A DNA stretch of 64,000 bases from Coprinus comatus (lineage: Eukaryota; Basidiomycota; Agaricomycetes; Agaricales; Agaricaceae): positions 1-64,000 of the forward strand of contig JAWPGT010000023.1 in the NCBI GenBank assembly GCA_034638255.1. Reading direction: 5' to 3'. How positions within the stretch are numbered: position 1 is the stretch's first letter; each line of letters starts with the position of its first letter. Positions 38,197 to 47,810 of this stretch are shown one piece after another. The notes below the pieces were generated by a model. It worked only from the letters and a program-made list of their open reading frames with translations, was not told where the DNA came from and did not search any database. The translations under genes were made by a program, and so were the position numbers.

Positions 38197-38238
<42 letters not shown>

Positions 38239-39057
38239 AAACTGTGTATACCCCCCCCTCTGAAGACCTCAATGTGTATGTATGCTCATCTATTCATAGT
38301 ATCACATCACTGACTAGAACCCAAGAATCAATTACAGGTATGCAACTCAATTACCCTAGTCTTCACAGTACATATCACTTGCTTGACCATGTGCTCCTTA
38401 GTTTATGCATTTTGGGGTGTAGTGATAGTAGTTGAATATTGGATGACTTAGAATACTTTTTTATACTTAATTAATTGGACTAATTGAAATAATTGGGTTA
38501 ATTGAGTTTATTGAACTAATCGAATCAATAGGATTAATTGTGATTTACAAGTAATCCGATTAATCCGAATGTGAGTTAATTCCTTCTCTGAGTTCAAAGA
38601 ATTGATATTCCTTCTGAGCTGTGGTGCGACTGAAATTGATTGTAGTTTTTGATTTCTTCAATTAATCAGAAAAAATCGAAAATCCATTAAGGAAGACTAG
38701 CCTTCGATCGGCATCCGCGATAGAGGCAAAATAGCCAGAATCGAACAATCGAAGGTGCTGCAACAGGTGAGGACTTGGCCTTAAGCCTTTAATACCAAAA
38801 AGACAGTGAACACGACTACTTAGTATAATCTTGAGTTGTAACTTGTTGTTTTAATTCTACTCACTAACTGTTTTATCAGTGGTGCTGAATATTGTAAGCA
38901 AGATGCTTCATTTTACACCACAGCTGCCAAACATTGACATTACCAACTAACAACAACTTACAAGACATCTCCATCTGTCTCCATCAAGTCTCTATCTCCC
39001 ACCGACACTACTATCAAGACCCTGACATATATTGTCCCTATTAGTAGCATAGTATAT
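35771..39057. other. AT-rich repeat-derived stretch, no supported gene
   Basis: No coding region can be supported. A segment at about 35930-36100 resembles an LTR promoter/R region, with 'tgtataaatacatgg' and 'gattaagcttcagctt', then 'cactactcgga'-like text. I could not find its partner, so it is at most a solo LTR. Two blocks rich in AATTAATT and TCGATTCAATT (about 36960-37135 and 38450-38720) resemble each other and could be ends of one decayed element. GA-rich 'gagaatgagaga' text lies at 37330-37420. Confidence 0.4.
38201..38237 (+). repeat. (CTCACT)n microsatellite
   Basis: About six uninterrupted copies of ctcact. Confidence 0.85.
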
Positions 39058-39285
39058 ACTTATTAATAAATATTGATTATTGTAAGTATTAAACAGATAT
39101 GGATCATATGTATGACATGTCGAGAGCAGTTGACATGTTGAGACTTGAGATGCATCAATAGTGTTGATACTCAAGACATATCAACATGGTGTTGAGGCTC
39201 AAGATATGTCAATACTGTGTTGACATGTCATGCACATAATTATATCTATTTAATAATCAACAATCTTGAATATTTATTAATAAGT
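39058..39285. mobile_element. 228-bp palindromic MITE-like element
   Basis: The ends are perfect 15-bp inverted repeats, ACTTATTAATAAATA on the left and TATTTATTAATAAGT on the right. Pairing continues inward (ttgattattg against caataatc-type text, and atgacatgtc against gacatgtcat). The centre repeats 'gttgacatgttgag' and 'gttgaggctcaagat' motifs. No ORF is present. Size, terminal inverted repeats and internal symmetry fit a miniature inverted-repeat transposable element. Family is unassigned. Confidence 0.6.
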
Positions 39286-39794
39286 GTGTGCTAAATATAG
39301 TATCTTCGAATATGTTTACATGTAGGCTGACACATCATACTGTCGGTAGTTAAAATACCTGGTGAGTGAGGAAAGCCTAGGCCAGTGTACAGTGTACACT
39401 GTAGTGGTAATTTTGGCAGTGGATATTAATAGATAGAAGTGCCAAATTATAGCTGAATTATAGTAGGACAACTTTATGACAGGAATCCCTCTAATTAGAG
39501 GTGGCACCAGGGCCTGATGCCGCTTCCAATTAGAGTGACAGTTTGGGTGCCACAGGTGTTCTACCAACCAACAGTTGAAAACCCCAATCTTACAACTACT
39601 ACCGAAGTCAACCTTGCACAAACCCTATTCTACAGCAATGAACTTGCAAACCTCAGAAATGCAGTCCATGACAAAATCATTGCTCTAGACCTATTCCCTA
39701 CATCATCACCTATCCAAACTCATCCTCCTACCAACCCCAACCCCTCATCACCCAATGACACTTCTATCCACTCAAATTCACAACATCAGGATTT
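39286..39794. other. Spacer between palindromic element and element 2
   Basis: Contains an open stretch (39517-39819) rich in Thr, Pro, Asn and Ser. It may be the 3' end of a decayed transposon ORF, but it has no motif, start or upstream exon that I can identify. Confidence 0.35.
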
Positions 39795-41740
39795 CGTGCA
39801 TGTCCTTGGAGGTGCTTGAAGTTACTTAGAAAGGCATCCAAGGAACTCCAAGTACACCCCAATAGAATTCAAAGAAGAGTAAAATTATCCTTAGAGTTCC
39901 TTAGAAAATTTGTCCCAAGGAGCTCCAAGTAGGTCCCTCTAACTTGGGTGTACTTGAATAGCTTTGAACATACTTGGACAGCACATAAAAGTTACTTTCC
40001 TACCTTGTAACAATATTTTTCAGGGTTCTATTTGCATTTTCAGGACAATTCAAGTACTCTCAAGGTCACATCAAGTATGGAATAAAAATAATATCATTGA
40101 AGTTGTAATAATACATGTCATATACTAACTTAGTTTACAGTATTACTACATGTTCATACCTTTATATCAAAAGAGAGACTGTAATAGTAAAATAAGTAAT
40201 TTATTAGGATAAAATAGAGAAAAAAGCGAACCTAAGAAGTATTTCTTGAATGATGTGTCACAAAGATCACATCGCGGGGAGAGTAATACTGGGCCATTTT
40301 GTATGTAAAAACCAGCATTCGAGAGTGGTGATTAATGTGGTTTTAACGAGCCTAGACACAAATGGATTGGACAGGGATTGAGGGACTTGTTAGATATTTA
40401 GTTGGAGAGAAATATATAAATAGCAACTTACCAAAGATGTACACGTCAGTACATCAGTTTTGAGCGGTGTGCAGTGAAAGTGGTATCATTTGAATGGCGC
40501 CATGTAGACGGTTTTAATGAGCCTAGGTACAACAGGAATGCATGGATAATGAGCGACATATTTAATATTTAGCTGGGGAGGAAGAAATGTGGTAACTTAC
40601 CAGAGATGTGCATGTCGGCACATGGGTTTTGGACAGTGTGCAGTGTGGATGGTATCATTTGAATGGCGTCATTTAGGTGATTCCAATGAGCCTAGATACA
40701 AAAGGAGTGCATAGATATTGAGTGACATATTAAATATTTAGTTGGGGAGGAACATATATGGTAACTCACCAGAGAGGAGTGTGTCAGCACCGGAGTTTTG
40801 GGCAGTGTGCAGTGCGGATGGTATTGTTCAAACAGCATTGTTGAGACGGTTGTAATGAGCATAAAATTATAAGGATTGAACATGTATCAAGCGAAATATT
40901 ACATATTTAGTTAGAGTGACTCACCTAGGACCTAGTACCAGAGTATTGCTCACTACACCTCCAATCCTTCCCCACAGCACAATTAACTTCGGTCAGTCAT
41001 GAAGGAGTTACAGGTGGTCTAAACGAGCCTAGGTAAATGTTTCTATGTGAAGAAATGAGTGAGACAGCCTCAGGATACTACAGAGTGATGACATACCAAT
41101 ATTATTCATGCCATACCATGAGAATTAGACCATAGCATGTGTGGCTAGGCTTGTTCAAAGTGGGAAAAAAAGCTGGTTCCGAAGAGCCAAGACGTGTTCC
41201 GAAGTGTGATGAAATGAGTACAACAGACCAAAAACATTGTATGCTTACCTTGTTCAATAAAGTGGCTGTTATAGTACAAGTACTAAACCATGCAACACAT
41301 AACTGCCATCATTCAAAGCAAAACGTTGAGACAATTCTAGAGAGCCTAGAAACGTGAGATTCCGTTAGGAATTGAGTGAATAGGGATGTGATGATGTGGC
41401 AGAGGTATTATGATCTCGTGAGGTTGTTGCTATTAGGATGTGATGTGTAGTGAGTGATGTGTGATGAGGAGAGCAGGATGTCACACTCATCTGCTTTTTT
41501 TGCAAAGTCCAAATTTGATAACATCAAAAGTTTTAAAACATATGTGATGATCAATAATCATTGATCAGAACAAAAACAAATAGTGTTAATGATGTAAACT
41601 AAAGTTTAACATTTTTCGTGAGCAAGTAAAGCTTGAGGATTTACTTGGTTCTATCCTTGACCTAACTTGGAACTAAAAAGCTCCTCAGAGTACCTTGGGC
41701 CATTTTTCACCAAGGATGTACAAGTTGTTAAGAACGGGGA
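39795..41740 (-). mobile_element. Non-autonomous element 2 with CCAAGGAG-rich ends
   Basis: Relative of element 1 in the same orientation. The left end has 'catccaaggaactccaagta' and then 'cccaaggagctccaagtagg', continuing 'tccctcta', as at 32571. The right end (41640-41740) has 'tcctcagagtaccttgg' and 'caccaaggatgtacaag'. The interior has no long ORF. It carries the tandem exon-intron-like array described at 40348-41032 and, near the right end, 'gatgtgatgtgtag' and 'aagtccaaattt' blocks shared with element 1. It may derive from the same family as the broken ORF at 33839-35770, which it flanks. Ends are approximate. Confidence 0.5.
40348..41032 (-). repeat. Tandem ~169-bp units with conserved splice sites (minus strand)
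   Basis: On the plus strand, gagcctag or a variant recurs at 40348, 40519, 40688, 40857 (mutated to gagcataa) and 41025, a period of 168-171 bp. Read on the minus strand, each unit has CTAG|GCTC, then an exon-like segment (91 nt in the three central units), then GTAAGT or GTGAGT (donors at 40431, 40600, 40769 and 40924). An AT-rich stretch with a 'ctaaat' branch-like motif leads into the next CTAG. The acceptor next to 40857 is lost. Only one segment (40691-40601) is open throughout in one frame, reading HWNHLNDAIQMIP, and the others hold stops. The array may therefore be non-coding or dead. Confidence 0.7.
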
Positions 41741-42640
41741 TCGGAGATGAGCTAGCGATGTCGGATTGAGGCTTCAGCTTCAACGTATGTGTTGCGCCCT
41801 TCCGATACTGTGATTAGCCTCACTTGCAAGAGGACTGAATGGTCGGAAAGAATGTCAGGAGGAATTACGGAGGAGAGTAGAGAACGAGAGCAGAGACAAG
41901 ATTGACTTAGAGTTGGAACAAGACAGAGACAGAGATGAGTGTGGATACTATGTTGATATCAGACTAAGGAATGTACATGAGCGACTAGCGATTAAATACA
42001 TTGTTTACCGATATCGGAATATAACATATCAAAACATAAGATAACAGGACAACGGGCCGACATACTAAAAAGGATGATGCCAACCGAAAAGGGAAGTAAC
42101 CGAAACAGGAAGTTGGAATAGGACGAGCAGATAAGAGTAGGGCTGCCACCCGTAACTGTATAATACAGTTTACGGGCCACCTGTATATGGTATACGGTAC
42201 TGTACTGTAAGAGCGATCAAGCAGCCTCAATACGGTACGGTTGACGGTACGGAGTGTACCGTACTGTACCGTATTTTTTGCCCGTCGACGGCCGTATGGA
42301 CAGTAGTCGGTCATGACATCATGTGATAGCATCACATGGTACGTCGAAACGTCATCGATTCATAACATGGGGTTGACCTCAGTCTCTCCTCAATCAGCAA
42401 CATAAACTCTCTCACAATGCCACAGTCATCCACTATTTCTAGAGTATTTTTACAAAAATTACAAGAACAACACTTGTATTTTTATCTGATTTCTATATTT
42501 ATAACTCTATATATTGAGTCTTGAATGTTTAATAAGTTAACGCATTTCCTGATGTGTATCTAAGGCAATAAAACCGGCACACGAGTTATACTGTGTTATT
42601 GCCGGATTTGCTAAACAACTTACTAACGATAATTGACTGA
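41741..42640. other. Repeat-derived spacer with hairpin-forming DNA
   Basis: No gene is supported. At 42149-42178 a near-perfect inverted repeat (CCCGTAACTGTAT / ATACAGTTTACGGG) forms a hairpin. It is followed up to about 42315 by repeated TACGGTAC and GTACCGTA text that also pairs with itself. The segment 41745-41960 is GA-rich and could belong to an LTR, but no partner LTR was found. Confidence 0.45.
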
Positions 42641-42647
42641 GCAAGAT

Positions 42648-42945
42648 TGGTAATTCCACTCCGACTCCAGATATTCCAAAGAAGAAAAAGCGTATCAAAG
42701 CCCTAACAACACAACAAGAATGAAGGTTAGTAACTTACCTCGATGACCGTTTCTTAGAACTAATGAGCAATATAAAAGGCGGTAATGTATTCTTCCCCAA
42801 TCGAAATACAATTAACATTGTGACTAATACTACTACAACGTGAATATGTTATAGTTCCACTTCAATAACAAAAGTCCCAACATTACATTGTTACATAACA
42901 TACACTCGTTAATTATCGGTTTTTTGATCCACTTCAAGTAGTCAG
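42648..42945 (+). pseudogene. Truncated copy of the 5' end of the gene at 46986
   Basis: It aligns over about 300 bp with 46930-47225. Shared text includes 'attccactcc', 'atcaaagccctaacaacaca', 'gttagtaacttacctcga', 'ttcttagaactaatgagc' and 'aagtcccaacattacattgt'. The ATG is changed (aagcgt for atgggt), and an Arg CGA has become TGA (caagaatgaagg). Similarity stops soon after, so only exon 1, the intron and the start of exon 2 are present. It lies downstream of TGL-E while the intact gene lies upstream of it, both on the plus strand. Confidence 0.8.
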
Positions 42946-43550
42946 TATTGAAATATTGAAATAGTTCATTACAATCTGGGAGCAAAGTTGTGGGGGGAGT
43001 TATTGAATTTGAAAAAAGGATTATTTTCACAAAGTCCAATGCCTAAACTCCTATTAAACTCGAACTCGAAGTGGGAGAAGAAATGTACAAAGACGGAAAT
43101 CAAGATTAAATAAGACACCGAAACTAAAAGATCAGTTAATAGAAGTATGATATCCGACTTTGGTTTCATCATCCCTAGGTGGTGCATAACAACTAGTAAC
43201 AGTAATCGGATTTATAAGTTGTCAAAACGTGGTAGCATTCGGCTGCCCCCACTTTTCTAAGACTCACGAACTGATAAACTTCAAAGGAAACTTACTTTAA
43301 AGAAACTAAAAAACATAGTCATAAATTTGAAGGCGAGTGAAGGGAACAAAGCAAGTACTCGTCTGTTGCAAAAGAAAAACTGCATTTATACTATGTATCC
43401 CAAGATCTCGGTTCCAAAAGCAACAAAATCATAACATCGTAACATCGTAAGTAATCGTAATCAAGACACCACCGTAACCTATACTACATATATCCTACAT
43501 TTACATTTCAACTTGACTACAAGAGAATTGTTACCATTCATTCAACAAAC
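42946..43550. other. TGL-E 3' flank
   Basis: Minus-strand 3' flank of TGL-E. The text complementary to 43440-43545, such as 'ggttacggtggtgtc', matches the TGL-D 3' flank (about 23690-23720). The remainder is AT-rich with short ORFs and no motif. Confidence 0.5.
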
Positions 43551-45814
43551 TTAGTTTGCTCCTTCAACCACAACTTGAATACTCTCCCCTCCTCCAGTCA
43601 ACATATGAGACCTCGCAAAGAATAAATTGACATCATGAATTCCAATCTTAAACGTTACGAATTCAAATGTAACCGTAGATTCTTCTGCATTACCTTTGAT
43701 AGTATAACCCTTCAACAATACACCTTGATCTTTAGCGATTGCCGATGCAACAGAAACAGGATGCGGTAATTGATAAACAACAGTGAAAGAAGTACCAACA
43801 CCTTTAACCGCATTCTCTTTAGATCCCCTTCGTGGTGTAGGAATATCTATTTGATGAGAAGACTCTTTCGGGATGGAAAGAGAGATAGGTCGAGAGATCG
43901 TGGTATGGGAAAGGAGTTTACGAACAAGGGGTTCAAGAGAGGCACTGGATTTCCCACCGTAAAGGTTAATGATAGTATTTCCCGAGACAATCAACATGCG
44001 ACCTCGAGGTACCTTCGAAGACAATTGTACTGCATACTGAGAATACTCCTGTCCAACAGGAGAAGGTTCCCACAGAGTCTTCAATAATTCATCGTCCGGA
44101 CCCAGATACATATCCGTATTCGTCAGCTCGTATCGAAGGTGATCAAGAGCAGCAGCGGATGCCTTCTGAAGATCCAACGTGCCATTCGAAGAGACGGCAG
44201 TATGAACACTGATCTGTAAGACAAGGTCTCCACCATCGATACCATGTGCAACGCCAGAAAGATGCCAAAGTTCATGGATCCGGCTACCCCCATTTCCAAA
44301 GTCAGTACTATGGAACGCGATTGAGGTATTGGCTCCAGTGACAGTATTGATCCAGGTAGGTACATCGTCCCAGTGGTTCTGTAAAAGGATGTTTGCCCCA
44401 GCGTGATGAGAGGCTGAATTAAGAATCAATGTTTCAACACCGTTGCTTGCGATCGCAACAGCAGGAACCGGGATAACAGGAGGAGCCACGACAACAGCAG
44501 CGTCCGGGGCAGCACCAGGAGGAGGCGCTGGAGCGGCAGGAGGTGCTGCCGCTGGAACAGGAGGTACTGGAGCGGCAGGAAGTCGAACCCCAGGACGCTG
44601 GACAATGTTGTTAATATTTCCAGCCCACGGTTGATCCACATCGATAGATGCATCCAAATACGCCTGCGGGACTTCTCCGATATGTGGTCCACCGCAAGCG
44701 TCAGAGATTTTATCCCAGGCGGGATTCCATACAGGTAACCTTCCGTTAAAAGCGTGGTTCCCGAATCGAGTTCTGTCTGGGTCATCAGCTGCGACGAGTG
44801 GTTGAGAGACAGTGGACATGTAAAAGGGGTTGTTACAGAGGCCAGGAACACCAATAAGGCTCGTTGGTAATATGAAGCCAAATGGTTCCATAAATAACCA
44901 TGAACCTCGATTTGCGGCGAGATGACTGAATGACTCCACCACCTGTGTCATAGCGGCCTGATCATAACAGTTCACAGTAGGCTGCAAGGTTCCTGGTTGT
45001 CCATCTGGTAGTGCAGCGATATAATCACGGTAATTAAATGTTCCCCCAGAACGGTTAACATCGAAATGAGGCGCTCCTGGAATTATACATCAGATATTGA
45101 GCATGAGGTTCCACATAATACAACCCACCTTGCATAGTATCATACCTCTTGTTGAATTGAGCGAAAGTGAGATTTGTAGGGTTGAAAGCGTTGTCATCTT
45201 GTACGTGCGCATCCAACATTGCTAAAGAAATATAATAGTTTCATTAGTCGTCATTCTAGAGGTATAACGGTAGAGGTACCTAATCCGGTTACAGCCGGGT
45301 TTGGAATAACAATACGAAGAAGCGTTACGGGAATTCCGGGAATTTGCCCAAGAAATATTTCATGAATATCTTGTGAGATCCAATAAAGCTCGAGATGAGT
45401 AGATACATCATGATGGATAATGGCAATGGGTCCAACGCGTTCCAGTCTCCAGATAAAATCTGCATTCCACGCAAAGGGCCTGTAACTGTTTGCCGGTGCC
45501 ACCAGTGTGACAGGAATGTCGGCTTCTGCTAGAGTAGGAACGAAGGGGTCGCTTTCGAAGATAATGATACCACCAACGAAGCCACGAAGGCGGTACTGGT
45601 CATCAGGATCACCCAAGTCACCAAAGATTATGATGGCTACAGTAACGGCAGAAGCAATTGGATTGATGAAGTCATGAGTGAAGATGTTGGGCGAGAGAGT
45701 GAGTGCACCGCCGATAGGTTCCCATAATATGTGTCCTCCAAAAACAAAATTGTCTTCGGCGTCGCGTAGAGGAAGGTCGGAATTTGCTGATATCCTTTGG
45801 ATTTGAAAGTTCAT
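43551..45814 (-). CDS. TGL-E: transglutaminase-like family protein (717 aa)
   Basis: Intact and inverted relative to the other four. Exons 45814-45280, 45221-45129 and 45076-43551 join in phase 1/1. The N-terminal domain is shorter than in C and D and ends THLELYWISQDIHEIFLGQ. The central domain has Cys in NCYDQAA, His in GNHAFNG and Asp in ISDACGGPH, where Ser replaces the usual Phe just before Asp. The linker is a Pro/Ala/Val-rich tract of about 50 residues, unlike any paralogue. The C-terminal region, with HELWHLSGVAHGIDGGDLVL, is close to D. The gene lies 20 kb from TGL-D, has the same promoter block and 3' flank, and is bracketed by direct copies of a neighbouring gene's 5' end. This suggests it arrived by a duplication or insertion that carried its flanks along. 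Function is unknown. Confidence 0.85.
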
Positions 45815-45889
45815 GATAGGAGCTCTAGGGATTGGATATTGTTGGGTTGCTCTTTTATACAGCTCGAGCAGCGTGTAATGAGGTTATGC

Positions 45890-46270
45890 AAAGCATGAAC
45901 ATTCCATCTGGAATGACTTCACCCATGATTCCTATTGTCAGTAGGAGCAGAACAGGAACCTAAGAACAGCACCACAGACAGAGTGATCCCAAAGAATAAG
46001 ACGTTGTGCATGGAACCTGCAGTCAGCGGCTGAAGGCATATACATTATATTTGACAGAACAACGTACAAGTATATGTATATGGGGCTACACCAAGCATGA
46101 ATGACTCTGCCCATGATTCCTATTGTCAGTAGGAGCAGAACAAGAACCTAAGAACAGCACCACGGACGGAGCGATCCCAAAGAATAAGACGTTGTGCATG
46201 GAAGAAATTAATAAGAAGTAGTAAGTGGCCCAAGACATATACATTATCTTAATAGAACAACGTACAAGCA
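45890..46270 (-). repeat. Tandem duplication (period ~188 bp) inside TGL-E promoter
   Basis: The text 'gattcctattgtcagtagg' followed by 'agcagaac..gaacctaagaacagcaccac' and 'gatcccaaagaataagacg' occurs at 45927 and again at 46115. Each copy holds one version of the small hydrophobic ORF start (MHNVLFFGI). The two copies differ by several substitutions and an indel. Confidence 0.85.
46086..46244 (-). CDS. Small hydrophobic ORF upstream of TGL-E (52 aa)
   Basis: Reads MYMSWATYYFLLISS, then MHNVLFFGIAPSVVLFLG, then a polar end NRNHGQSHSCLV. The first part matches the TGL-D version (MYVPCSTYRFLLSSS, MRNVLLFGIA). The frame after the hydrophobic core differs from C and D. A shorter version starting MHNVLFFGITLS lies in the second promoter repeat. 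Coding status is unproven. Confidence 0.22.
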   Translation of the reverse strand: MYMSWATYYFLLISSMHNVLFFGIAPSVVLFLGSCSAPTDNRNHGQSHSCLV

Positions 46271-46400
46271 TGATAGAGTTCATCTTACCAGCAAGATTAC
46301 TGAATTGCTTTCGAGGTGATTTTGAGTTTAAGCGGTAAAGTCGTGCGTCTAACTTCTGCTTCTCTAAGGCGCTTCCTGCTTTTATTATTAGATTAGGCGC

Positions 46401-46985
46401 ACCTAAAATAGCCAATTAATTAGACAAGCGCACAACCGTGAACACAAGACCAACCAATTGGCCACGAGTCTGGACAGTGGGGTCAAGGGTTAACAATCCG
46501 TACAGCTCTGTAGGTAGGTTAGGTTAGTAAATGTCCCAACGTTGAATTTGATGTCATTGAAGAAACGATGCCTGGATAACAATCAGCCCCCCTGGTGTGT
46601 AGACCTGCGGCATTCGTCATTTTTTTTAGATTAATAGAGACCCAAGTTCGTCCGGGAGAAGATTGAGTAGAAATGGGTGTCAGACGCCGGGCTGGGGAGC
46701 CTGGATTTGAATTCCGCATCAACGATACAAATTCCATCGCTGAGTGAATGCTATTCCATAGCTTTAATGTAGGTTTCAAAGTCGAGAATATTGCCCTAGA
46801 AATGTTACCTGTGCAGGCTGAGGTTGGGAGAATCTAAGACAACTCGCTCTTACCTCTAAGAGTATAAGATGATGACATCATCTATTTGGCTATTACATCC
46901 CTTTCAAACTACCATTACGATCTCCCAACTCACGCTTTAACAATTCCACTGACCCCCCAAATATTCTAAAGAAAAAAGAAAACAA
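46401..46985. other. Spacer before the conserved right-hand gene block
   Basis: No gene is supported. A minus-strand ORF (46779-46519) has no motif or partner exon. From about 46930 the sequence is the upstream part shared with the truncated copy at 42648. This point marks the change from the duplicated accessory region to the conserved block on the right. Confidence 0.45.
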
Positions 46986-47774
46986 ATGGGTATCAAAGCT
47001 CTAACAACACAACAAGAACGAAGATTAGTAACTTACCTCGACGACCATTTCTTAGAACTAATGAGCGAATATAAAAAACGGTAACGTATTAATCGAATCA
47101 ATACTAATTAATACTTACCACAACGTGAATATGCTAGTTCTACCTCAGTGACAAAAGTCCCAACATTACATTGTTACATAACATACGCTCGTCAACTATT
47201 GGTTTTGATACTTCAAATACCTCCAATTGATCCATCAACTTCATTAAGAAGTCAATATATGCTTCGTCTAAGCGGAGATGTACTGAATGCGATTCTGGGA
47301 TATACGTTACTTTCAAAGTGTGTAGAAGATGTTGATGTTGAGACTGATGAAGGAATGCGGGTGGACGAACCGAAAGATTATAGGTCGATGCTACGAGAGT
47401 TGTTGGATTGGTTGGATGATTTGGACCAAGCGTGGTTAGCCGTGCTACGGTCACAGGTGTGGAACCCAGAGACAAATCAAGGTGTAGACTTGGAGGAGAA
47501 AGACCTAGAAAGAACAGTAAATGAAACGTCTACACCTGTGACTCAAACAGACGTGACAAGGCTGCGAAGTATGTTGGTAACAAGTATGTCCAATCTGGAA
47601 GAGTGGTTGGGACAGGAAAAGGGAGTGGAAACGGGTGAAGAGGATGTTAGTGAGATGTTGGAACGACTTGGACTGCTTGATGGATTTGAAGACTTGTTTG
47701 GACGGACAATGGATTACCTGCAAGGATTTGGGGGACTTGTAGTTGAAGGGGACAGAGTTGAGAAGCAATGTTGA
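46986..47774 (+). CDS. Conserved uncharacterised basidiomycete protein (243 aa)
   Basis: Exons 46986-47080 and 47138-47774 are joined by a 57-nt intron (gtaacg...gctag). The product starts MGIKALTTQQERRLVTYLDD and is mostly helical. Landmarks are ARQLLVLILQIPPIDPSTSL, MLRELLDWLDDLDQAWLAVL, RSQVWNPETNQGVDL and an acidic C-terminal third. It has no signal peptide, membrane segment or metal-binding pattern. The sequence looks like a conserved agaricomycete protein of unknown function (recognised as a pattern, not named). It converges on mS33, with only 36 bp between the stop codons. A broken copy of its 5' end lies at 42648-42945. Confidence 0.75.
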
Positions 47775-47810
47775 TGACATTTCTAGTGTAATATAATATC
47801 AGACCACCTA

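Larger units (their letters stand above)
45815..46400 (-). promoter_or_regulatory. Conserved TGL promoter block (copy before TGL-E)
   Basis: Minus-strand copy of the block before TGL-C and D. It has a TATA box TATAAAAG at 45859-45852 (38 bp before the ATG), the 'gaatcatgggtgaagtcattcc' segment shared with TGL-C, the small ORF, and a distal 'gcgcctaatctaataataaaagc' matching 'gcaccctgatctaataataagagc' of TGL-C. It is longer than the other copies because of an internal duplication (45890-46270). Confidence 0.65.

Noticed and set aside
37000..38720. AATTAATT/TCGATTCAATT blocks as ends of one transposon
   Set aside because: The similarity is mainly low-complexity AT text, and the orientation and boundaries could not be fixed by eye.
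40260..41040. CRISPR-like array from the regular 169-bp spacing
   Set aside because: The units are long diverged repeats with splice-site motifs in a eukaryotic genome. There are no short identical repeats with unique spacers.
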